Assembly: GCA_963576725.1 (NCBI GenBank)
Contig: OY755244.1
Coordinates: 76,941,620-77,005,619 of the forward strand
Direction of reading: 5' to 3'
Length of the DNA: 64,000 bases
Source: Azorinus chamasolen
Taxonomy: Eukaryota; Mollusca; Bivalvia; Cardiida; Solecurtidae
Shown piece after piece: positions 38,601 to 50,600 of this stretch; within the stretch, counting starts at the first letter, position 1; every line of letters begins with the position of its first letter. Position numbers and translations under genes: made by a program. The notes below the pieces were generated by a model that saw only the letters and a list, made by a program, of their open reading frames with translations, was not told the DNA's origin and ran no database searches.

Positions 38601-41600
38601 TTTAACCCCAGGGGCATAATTTATATAACTTTTGTAGAGGACCTACAGATTATGCTATGTGCCAAAGATGAAAGATAAGAACCCTGTAGATTCAGAGGAG
38701 AAGATTTTTAAAGGTTTAAATTGTTGACGCTGGACGACAGACGACGCACACCGCACGACGACGGACATCAGGCAATCACAAAAGCTCACCCTGAGCACTT
38801 TGTGCTCTGGTGAGCTAAAAAGGGAGGAAAAAGGGAGTGTGGACTCAATTGTGAAGTCAATACAGTAAACTCCCTGAAAACCGGACTCTCTGAAAACCGG
38901 ATTTCTCTGAATACCGGACGATTTTCGAAGTCCCGTATTCTTCTCCTATAAGTTCAATGCAAAAACCTCCCTGAAAACCGGACTCTCTGAACTCCGGATA
39001 CCGGACGCTTTTCTATAGCTGCGGACCGGTTTTGTTCTATATTAGTTCTCTGAATACCGGACAGGACTTATGCCAACAACATGTCAGAGTTGTGTGTATT
39101 GTAAACTTAGCTTAAGGCCTATGTTGGATTGGTGTAAAAATCACAGGTGCTGCAAAGCACCATTGTTTTCATATAAGTGGAAACTATATTACCTATCTAG
39201 GTGTGAAAAACACTAAACTAATGATTCTAACTACATGTACTATCAGTTTGAAATTAATATTGTATTATGATAGGGAAAATTATGATGACGATTTCATTTG
39301 ATAGTTTGTTGAAAATGTGAATATAATGATCTAATTCATTGGATAGATTATAATTAACAATGAAAATAAAATCATTTTGAATAGAGAACCTTTATAAGAT
39401 AATACTCTAAGAGACATAAAATAACAGATATCCCTTATTATTAGACCACTAAACTTTGGAAGCAAGGTTATGGATATGTTAACTTCGCAGTTTTAGTGAA
39501 CTCCCTGAAAACCGAAACTCTCAGAAAACCGGACTTTTGTCCAAGTCCGGAAGGGGTCCGGTTTTCAGGGAGTTTACTGTAATTGACTCTTTGATTGATA
39601 AGGTAATCGGCGATGAAAAAATGGACAAAAAAATGAGAATCAGATCCCGTTTTCAGCATTTCATTTTAACTTTCAGCATCAAAATGCGTATGTACGCATC
39701 AGCATGCAAAAATTACCTGGAGCACTGTATATTGGTCAAACCTGTAAATCAAATAACTTTCATGGTATATTGGTCATGAATGTAAATTAAATAACTTTCA
39801 TAATACCGATATATTGATCATACCTGTAAAATAAGGACTTTCATGGTATATCGTCATGCCCGTACATTAAGTTACCCTCCAGGTTTACTGGTCATGCTTG
39901 CGAATTACATGTTACAATATAAGACAGTTTGGATTCTGATGAAATGCTAAGTTACTCAGTGTCTGATCTAACTTAACCTTTATCTCCATAAATACGCCTT
40001 TCTACACCTTTGCAAACAGAGTAGACCCAGATCAGACGGCTCCTATAGGAGCCATATGATCAGGTTCTGCTGTTTACTTATGGAATAATATTGATCTGAT
40101 TCTATAGTTTACATTTTGGCAAAAATTTCATGTATTAATAATTATGCCATTTAACAAAATTAATCTAATTAATATTCATGATGTCATGACTTCTTATATG
40201 AATATTCATGGCGTTAAGGGTTAAATTTGTTTGAAAGGTGATCACAGATTCATGAATCACTGTAGAAGAAATAATGGCTTTAATGGTATCTTCCTCATAC
40301 CTGCAAATTAAATACCTTTCACAGTCTCTTAACCCATTCCCTCATAGGCTATTTTTAGACCCAACCTCTTTCAATAAATCTACTGAAAAGGAGCATTAAT
40401 TAGAGAAAAGGAAAATGTTACAATGGTGTAGTATTGAAACCATTGTGATAAATAGAGCATTTGCAAACAGAGCAGACTCTGATCAGACGGCCCCTCTAGG
40501 AGCCATCTGATCTGGGTCTACTCTGTTTGCAAATACATGAAAACACATTTGTATGAGGGAAAGGGTTAATCATACCTGCAGTCTCCGGCATTAGCGATAT
40601 AGAGTTTATTTTTCAGGAACAATGCCACTAGGGCTGTGCAGCCACCTTTGATCACATAGTTTGAGCTCTCCCTGTCCAGCTGAGCATCCTGTTATGAATA
40701 GGTAGTGAAGAAAGAAAGGAGAATCTTGAGTGTAGTGGATGACACATTTTGCAGATGACAATGTGTAGCAGTAATTGAGGCATACTTGATTTAATCCTCA
40801 GTAGAAAATCATGTCATCATGATTAACACATTATTCCATAAAAACGCCTTTCTACACCTTTGCAGAGAAGACCCAAATCAGGTGACTCTTACAGAAGGTG
40901 TCTAATCAGGGTCTGCTCTGTTTGCTTACGAAATAATATACATATAACATATTCTAGTTTCTATACTGGCCTGTGTTCCTGTGCCATCATAAAAATTAAT
41001 CTAATTAATAATTGTGATGTCATTATTTCCTACATTAATATTCATGGAGTAAATGGTTAACAAATTATGTGTGAGATACTGGGTTCTACTATTTGTAAGA
41101 GTGTGAAACGGCATTTCTATTAGATTAAATGCTGGGTTTACTTTCTAAATCAATTTGCCTGGTTACTGTTCTTAACTGTTTCAAAGGGTTATGCAAATAG
41201 AATAGACACATTAGAAATACTATCAGGGACTGCACTGATTGTCAGTCATAAAATTGAACAAGTATTTGCCCTTTACAACTGAAATATGTGTATTGCAGAT
41301 TCTAAACTTTGTAGAAAATGATCTGTGTCTATACCATTGCATTATATAAGTCATCTTTTACCAAGAAATAGCTAATTAATTTAACCCATTTGCTCCCACG
41401 ATCCCATATATGGGACGTAGGCAAACAGTGTAGACTCTGATCAGACGCTGCATAATGCAGCGTCTAATCAGAGTCTATACTGTTTGCTGATAGGAATTTC
41501 AGTATAAACAAAAAGAAATTAAAAATTTAAGCCAGGCACTCCTTAGATAAAAAATGGACTAATCCAATACATAAACATGGAAGAATCCACTGGGAGCAAA

Positions 41601-44600
41601 TGGGTGAAACTTTACTTGATACAGGCACCTTTCGATACCTTTGCAAGTTAAGAGACAGACCCAGATCAGATGACTCCTGTAAGAGACACCTGATCAGGGT
41701 CTGTTCTGTTTGTTTATGGAATAATACAGATATCTACACTCCACAGTTTCTGCAATGGCCAAATATTCCTGTCTTCATATGTCTTTATATAAAAGGGAAT
41801 TTCTGGCCATGAAAGAATCAGATGCACAAACAGAGCAGATCCTGTTCAGATCCTGTTCTGGTCAGATGACTCCTACAGGAGCCATTTGATCTTTGTCTAC
41901 ACCATTTACAAAGGCATCAAAAGGTGTACAGTAAAGGGTTAACTCTTTCCTCCATAAATAAACCTTTCCACGCCTCTGTAAAAAGTCACGTTTTGAAACC
42001 ATTGTGATAAATACAGCATTTGCTCCGTAGGAGCAAATGCTCTATTTATTGCAATGGTTTCAAAACAACACAATTATAAACATTTTCCTTTTGAAATGTT
42101 CCTTTTCAGTAGATTTATTCAAAGAGGTTGGATCTAAAAATAGGAACGGGTAAACTACTGTATGATTACAATGAGAAAAACATGAAATTGTATCAATTTG
42201 AATTTAATCTGCAATGTAATGAATGCAAGTGTATAAATGAAATCAAACCATATCTGCAAAAGCTTCCTCAAAGGCTCCAATAACAAGATCATCCACAGTA
42301 ACGTCAGTGCAGTAGGGATCAGAGGGTGAATTGTGCAACTTTGGTAACAGATACTCCAAGCAAGCTTCCAGTTTGTCCTGAAATTACATCAACTGTAAAT
42401 ATAACTGTATCAAGACTTGATGTAATATCATTGGATTACAACCCTATTTATGGCTAGGATTCTGTTAATTGGGACATATATAAAGACCAGACCAAGAATA
42501 TATAATACTCCCAAGTATTATCAATCATTAACACTTAAAGTTTTAAAACTGTATAAATTGTATGTATATACCAGTAATAACATTTTTCTTTTGCCAAAAA
42601 CCCCCAACAATTTAGCCAAATTAACCCTTTCCCTGTTCGATGTTTATTACAAATCTCAATACCTACTGAATATTCATGGACAAAATACTTATAACGAAAT
42701 ATGGAAGGTGCAACACCGTAGCCACCTGATCAGACGACTCCTCTAGGAGCCGTCTGATCTGGGTCTTCTCTGTTTGCAAATGCGTGAAAACACGTTTGTA
42801 TGAGGGAAACGGTTAACTCTAAAAGTTATGTGATGCAACTAAGTTAACCCTTTGAATGCAGAACATGAGTGTACTTGCATTTGCAAACAGGGTAGACCCA
42901 GAACAGAAGGTTCTTAGAGGAGCCCTCTCATCAGGGTCTGCAATTTTTGTCCCCCTCCCCCTCCTAAAACCCAATACCGTTCAATCTACTACAATACTCT
43001 TTCGACACTCACAGTAACTTCTAGTACACCCTAGAGAATAGCTGTGTCCATACATATTTGCTGCAAGAAAAACAACTGTCACGCTTTGTAAGCAGTGTAG
43101 AACCATATCAGCTGTTCTTTTACAGGCACAATGTCTGATCAGGTGTACAGACGGCCATCAATCAGAGCCTATTCTATTTTGCTGATTTATGCTACAGTGT
43201 AGTACCTGATCAGACACCATATTTTGTGCAACAGTGTAGTACCTGATCAGACTCCATATTTTACAATGTGCAACTAATCTGGTTCTACATTGTTTTTCAA
43301 AGTCTACTGCAGTAAAATCTCTCTAATGTTACCAACAAGGAGGTATAAATATGGGCTTGAAAGGGGTGGTAGCCTAATGCAGGATGAAAGTTATACAGAA
43401 AGCTCCTGCATGAACTTTCTGCAATTACTTTATCCTACATTAAGCAACCATCTGCTTCTAAAATCATCCCTTGTTATTATGCGGTCACAGTAGAGGGGTT
43501 ATTCTGAATATGCTTTTGATACAGTTGGATTCATTTGTTTATACTTACCTGTAGATGTTTGTTAAGAAGGCAGAACACATACATGTATATGGTTTTGATA
43601 CAGTTGGATTCATTTGTTTACATTTACCTGTAGATGTTTGTTTAGAAGGCGTGACACAATCAGAGATACACGGTAACCTGCATGGCCATCAAACACACCA
43701 AAGTAGCTAGCTTCTAATGATGCTTCCTATAAATAAAAAAAGAAAATGTGTTCATGGGACACGGATGACCCCGACGGCAAACAGGAAGTAGATGAACGAC
43801 AGACCGGAAAAGGAGAGACACAGTACAACTCACTATGACTATGCTTCAGACCAAATATCAAATCATTGCAGCTTACACAAGCGAAGAAATCTTTTACGAA
43901 AATGTTTGTCATTAAACAATCACCAAAATTCAATCAAAGTGTTGGCAAACAGGAAGTAGATGGACCACAGACCTGAAAAGGAAAGACACATTACAACTCA
44001 CTATGATAATGCTTCAGACCAAATATCAAATCATTCCACCTGACACAAGCCAAGAAATCCTTGACGAAAATTTCAGACGTACGGATGTACGGACGTACAT
44101 ACGGAGAGACGGACGGAGGGACAAGGGTAAAACTTAATGCCCCCCGTCGCCTAAAGGCGGAGGCATAATTAACCTTTTCCTCCATGAACATTTATGTACT
44201 GTCCATTTCAATTTACTTTGTCACTGAATTTGAATCGAGAACTTTTTTCATTTCTTACCGGATCGAGATCAAATTTAAACCACTTGTGTCATCGTTTTTC
44301 AGGAACTCTGTGCCCGAGTTTCCCTTGAATCCATCTTTAAATAAAGATTTCATGCATAAAAACAATGTTTTCCCATTGTAAACACGTTCATTTAAAATTG
44401 CAAATGGCGGACGATTGACGTCGAGTGGAACGTTCGAATTTAACTAAGGGTAATTATAGCTCTTAAAAGTTGACGTCATACACGAAATTACGTTATTTAT
44501 TTCATATCAGTATGCAATTCACCCCTGTTGAAAAATGATACGCTCCACGATCCATACATACAGAGGCCATTTGTAAAGAAACAGCTGATCGAATTAGCAT

Positions 44601-47600
44601 GTAGGAAATGCATTTTCTGCATTTTATTCCTTGTTACTGCATGATATTGAGGGATATTTAGCATGGGAGTTCCTGAAAAACGATGCGATCAAATGAAGTA
44701 TATTTAAGGTCAGTCTGACCCGAAATGAAAAAAATATCGACTAAAATTCAGTGACAAAGTAAATTGAAATGTACAGTAAGATATAATGATACCATTTATA
44801 CAAATTTGATGCATTCTTCGAATGGCAAATGAACACAGAAAGTTTGGGTCATGGCAAAATCTGTAGAATCATATCTACATGTATATCATGTAATTAGCAA
44901 ACAGAGCAGACCCTGATCAGACGGCTCCTCTGATCAGGGTCTACTCTGTTTGCAAAGGCATAGAAGTGTATTTATGGAGTATAGGGTTAACATAACAGTA
45001 AGGACTTGGTGCAAAACTATTGTAACTCCTTCACTTTGTGAAGGAGTTACAATAGTTTTGCACCAAGCCCTCGAGTTGTTCTATGTCTCTACAGCAGATC
45101 CTCAAAAGAAGTCTTTAACTCCTTACTTCATTAATATTCATGTGAGAAATCATGACATCATAAATATCAATTAAGATTATTTTTTTATAATGGCATATGA
45201 ACACAGTAATTTTTGTTGGTCATGGCAGAATCTGTTTCCTACAGGAACCATCTGATCTTGGTCTACTGTTTGCAAAGGCATTAGAAAGCATATCTATGAA
45301 GTAAAAAAGATGACAGTTTAACCCTGTCCTTCATATAAACTTGTTTTCACGCATTTGCAAACAGAGAAGACCCAGATCAGACGGCTCCTAGAGAAGCCGT
45401 CTGATGAGAGTTTGCTCTGTTTGCTTATGGAATTTGATAGATCTGTTTCTTCAGTTTCTAAAATGGTTACAATATCATATTCCACCTTCCATAATTATAT
45501 ATTGTCTATGAATATCAATAGGTATTAAAATTTGGACTAAATATAGAACAGGGAAAGGGTTAAGGCATTGATTTTGTTGTGCAGTCAAGCTAATAATAAT
45601 GTATGTATAGTAAAACCTCTCTATAACGGCCACTAAAGTATGCTAAATAGTTGGTATTTAGAGCAGGTGACTTAAAGCAAGGTGAAAGTAAAACAGAACG
45701 CTCCCATAGGAGCGTTCTGTTTTACTTCCATCTTGCTTTAAGCAGCCACCTGCCTTTAACACAAAATATTTGATGTGATTTAGCGGCCGTTATAGAGAGA
45801 TTTTACTGTATAAATGTTTATCCCATTCTCTCATATTAACGCCTTTTGACCCCTATGCCAAAGTAACTTAATGAAAACATTGTGATAAATAGAGCATTCT
45901 AAACTACAAAATTCTAAAACTTCCCTTTTCTCTAGTAAATGCTCCTTTTGGGTAGATTTATTCAAAGCGACTGGGTCTAAAAATAGCCTATCAGGGAATG
46001 GGTTATTAGCATATGTACAAGAAAACATTTGGCCCACCTTGGTAAAAAATATAGTATCAGACATTTATGATTACATATTAAGTAAAACAAAGCACACTCT
46101 GCACTCTGTTTCCAATGGGTGTAAATGGTGTACATGTATCTATAAAGTAATGGTTAACCATTTACTCCATAAGTACGCCTTTGCAAACAGGGCAGATCCA
46201 GATAAGAAGCTCCTGTTGGAGCCATCTGATCAGGGTCTGTTCCGTTTGCTTATGATACAATTAAGATACGATTCTACAGTTTCTACCATGGTCAACATTT
46301 CCTGTGTCCATGCCCTATTACATGTATAACAATTAATCTAACTAACATTCACGATGTCATGATTCACATTCAAAGAGTAAAAAGTCAACTGTTTCTAAAC
46401 ACTTTAACCCTTCTCTTGCTGAATTTTAAAATACATTTCTCCTTCTTTACCCATGCCCTGTTGTATAATTATACATATCTCCACTGTGTACAAGCATTGC
46501 GCTGTGCAATCACTGCTGTGGAGTGAACTGGTTGCACAATCAACTTGTAAATAGTGCAGACCCTGATGAGACAGCTCCTGCAGGAGCTGTCTCATCTGGG
46601 TCTTCACTATTTACAGGTAGGTATATTGACATGAATAGCAAGCGAAGGGTTAATACATGTTTGTGCATTAACTCTTTACATAATGGTTTTGCAAACAATA
46701 TGGACCCAGATGAGATGTAAGGTAACCCCGTATCTAACCAGGATCAAAACTATTTAACCCTTTCCTTCATATAAACACATTTCCATGCATTTGCAAACAG
46801 AGTAGACCCAGATCAGATGGCTCCTTGAGGAGCCATCTGATCAGGGTCTACTCTGTTTACTAATGGAATTTGATAGATCTGTTTCTTTATTTTCTAAAAT
46901 GGCTACAATATCTCAACTTATGTACTTCATTACATACTTCACTATATCTATTTTGTCCATGAATATTCAGTAGGTATTGAAATTTGGAATAACCAAAGAA
47001 GAGGAGGAAAGGGTTAATTCAAGCAGACATCATTTTTTGAAGAGGACAGTTCCTTAGTTTCCAAACAGTTACCTCTTCCCTCATAAAGACGACTTTTGGC
47101 ACCTTTGCAAACAGAGTAGACCCAGATCAGATGGCTCCTGTAGGGCCTGTCTAATCCGGGTCTGCCCTGTTTGCTAATTGAATTTATATCTCTGATTTCA
47201 CATTATCAAAATTTACTTAATGAAAATTCATGAAGTGACAAATTCATACATAAGTGATCATTAGAGAAAGGGATAAATACAAAACTCATGCTATATTCAT
47301 ATGCCTCAGTACAAGATATATTTTTTCAGTATGAGGTATATTTCTTTAAAACAAATTTAGAAGGCAATGTTCAACAGAGGGCCACCAAATGCCTTGTGTT
47401 CAACGAAAAATTCTCAAATTCTCAAAACATGTTTAAATGGTTTAACCATTCTTGGGTTCCATCCTGTGAACAGCTTGTAAACCAAGTGAACATGTTTTGT
47501 TGGCAGTATGAGCTTGTGTTGTCAACCCAAGCCCTTTGTAGAGTGTCCAGTTTAGAGAAATATGGTAACTATTCTAACTACAAGTACTGGTACATGTACA

Positions 47601-50600
47601 TTATTTTTATTCTGTTGACTGAAACTTGTCTCCATCTTTTTCTTGCTGTCGGGCGATACATGATCAGGTGAGCTAGTTCCATTCTGTTGGTTTCTAAGAC
47701 GAAGCACACAGGCATAACTATTGTCCTCATTGTAATCACTCTTTCCTCCATTTATACACCTGCAATAAAGAAAAACAGTAAAAGTTTAACACCCTCAAGT
47801 GCACTTATTACAGAAAATACGGTATATGTAATGTTTTTGTATCAGAAGCAAAAAAATAAGATGTGTAAATTTTTAAAACATTTTTCCAAGAAAACTTCTT
47901 TTCTCTCCAACAAACTTCCCAATTAACTTAAGCTCTTTATCAATGCATCTTTATTTTATTTAAAAACCACTGCAACATTAGTGTAGTTTTGTCAAGTTTA
48001 ATATTCAGTCAAATCATCTATTTGAGTATAATTTGAAGAAAAAAAAGTAGCTGACAGCAATGTTAACCCTTTCCCTCATCGAAACGTGTTTTCACGCATT
48101 TGCAAACAGAGTAGACCCAGATCAGATGGCTCCTAGAGGAACCATCTGATCAGGGTCTGCTCTGTTTGCTTATGGACTTTGATAGATCTATTTCTTTACT
48201 TTCTGAAATGGCTACAATGTTCTACCTTCCATATTTCATTATAACTATTTTGTCATGAATATTCAGTAGGTATTCAGTAGGGTTAACCCTTTCCCTGCTC
48301 TACATTTAGTTCAATTTTCAATGCCTACCGAATAATGAAATTTGGAAGGTGTAATAATGTAGCCACTTTGGAAACAAAAGAAAGTAAGAAACAGATCAAT
48401 CAAATTCTATAATCAAACAGGGTCCACTGTTTGCAAATGCTTGAAAATGTGTTTATATTAAGGAAAGGGTTAACCCTTTCCTCCATAAATACGCTTATTT
48501 CTACGCCTTTGCAAACAGATTAGACCTATAGGAGCCATCTGATCAGGGTCTGCTCTGTTTGCTTATTGAATAATATAGATCTAATTCTACAGTTTCTGTC
48601 TGAGCCAAAAAGTCCTGTGTATGTATGCCATTATAAAAATAAACTAATTAATTATATATATGAATATTCATGGAGTAAATGGTTAAATTCTTTAATTGAT
48701 AATTATTCACATGTGAAGCAATGACATTGTGAATAATGACATTGTGAATATCAGTTAGCTGATTTTCAAAATAGCTTATCCCTTTCCCTCATATAAACGT
48801 GTTTTCAAGCATTTGCAAACAGAGTAGACCCAGATCAGACGGCTCCTAGAGGAGCCGTCTGATCAGGGTCTGCTCTGTTTGCTAATAGAATTTGATAGAT
48901 CTGTTTCTTTGCTTTCTAAAATGTATACCATGTTCCACCTTCTATTTTTCTTTATAACTATTTTGTTAATGAATATTCAGTAGGTATTGAAATTTCACCT
49001 AAATACAGAACAGGGAATGGGTTATGTACACAGGAAATGTTTGGCCATTGCAAAACCTATAGAATCATATCTGCATTGTTCCATGGACAGAAACAGCAGA
49101 CTCTAATAATTAAAGATAACTCCTAAAGGAGCAGTCTGATCTGAGTCTACTCTATTTGCAAATGTGCATAATGGAAGGACTGTCTGGTATAGGGTTAAAT
49201 TTAATGTATCGATTAGCAGTTTGATAAGCACAAGAAAGTGTCAAGGTGACTGCTTATCTATACAGGTTGTACAGTTTGTATGTAAATAGTGCATGGTCGT
49301 ATTTAACAACTGATTCTATAATTGCTATTTGCCAAACTTTATTAAAATGGGTTGAATTTACTTTAGCGGTCCCCGGAATTTCTCTTTCTACGTCATCGGG
49401 TATGCTAAACTCATTGCTATGCATGAGTAAATATGCCACCATTAAAGGGCATTTTGTCTCAATTCTATCATATCTTATAAGCGGGGGTGCAGAATTTATT
49501 CATAAAGGTTTGCAAAATTCGATTTTGGAGGGTTTGAAGATTACTTTTTCTTTATTGATTTAAAAACCCGACCACACAATTTCTCTACAAAGTACACAGA
49601 GTAAAATACTAACATTTCCTGTACGTTTTGTGGGGACTGGCAAAGTAGATTCATTCCATTAAAATGTAGGCAGTGGCTATTCTTACGGTACCGTAATAAT
49701 AGCCTCAGCCGCTATTCCTACGGAAGTTCCGTAATAATAGATACAGTACCGCCATACGTTATTCTTGAGGGAGTCATTCAAGAAATTGTCAGCTGTGGAT
49801 AGTTAATTAATTTTAATTATGATAGGTTATAGTACGGTATTCAATAATAGATATGTTATTATTTTAAATTGTTTGTGCTTATTCAAGATATTACTTATTT
49901 GTTTGATAATTGTTACTCCGCAAATGTGTTACTTTAATCTGTTTCGACTTTTTAAGTCAGTTTGCAAATGATGTTATTGATATACAGTGTTATCTTTAAT
50001 TATTTGTAATTATTTGTTTTAAAGGATTAAAACTGATTAATTACTGAATTGCAAATTAGTTATGTCATTGATCAACAGTGCTACCTTTATATTATGTGTA
50101 AACAATTAGTTTAAAGGATTACACGATCTCTATTTTGAATTTGTTTAGTTCATGAGATGTAAATGAAGTAAAAACTATGAGAAGCAATTGAATATTACAA
50201 GCAGTATTAAAGCTTTAACTAAACGCTGTTTATTGAATCATTCATTATGAACCTGTTAAGTTATGAGATATAAATGAAGTCCAACAAATTTAATGAGCTG
50301 ACAACGATATTGGAATCAATAGGAAATGGCAGAACTTCCACCATTATCCACAGCTGACAAAATCTTGATGTTTTCTTGCTGAAATAAAAAGAAAAGTATA
50401 AAGAATATACATGATATATTGGATAAAAACATAGAGTGTCATTCACTACCGTAAGAATAGTGTACGGCGGTACTATATCTATTATTACGGAACTTCCGTA
50501 AGAATAGCGACTGAAGCTATTATTACGGTACCGTAAGAATAGTCACTGCCTAAAATGTATGTATATCGTAGACTCACCTTCTCTCGAACCTCACCTATTT

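Larger units (their letters stand above)
37449..39727. mobile_element. hAT-like element, 2.3 kb, non-autonomous
   Basis: TIR CAGTGCTCCAGATAA at 37449 against TTACCTGGAGCACTG ending 39727. Exact 8-bp duplication TATATTGG on both sides (37441-37448, 39728-39735). Sub-terminal TACGCAT motifs are also inverted. No intact transposase; the interior is filled by two other elements. Confidence 0.88.
37375..39890. repeat. ~38-bp tandem repeat split by hAT element
   Basis: Units of CTGTAAATCAAATAACTTTC ATGGTATATTGGTCAT occur at 37380-37448 and 39728-39880 on either side of the hAT-like insertion. Confidence 0.8.

Noticed and set aside
47288..47671. 127-codon plus-strand frame
   Set aside because: It overlaps exon 2 of the phosphatase on the opposite strand and shows no family resemblance.
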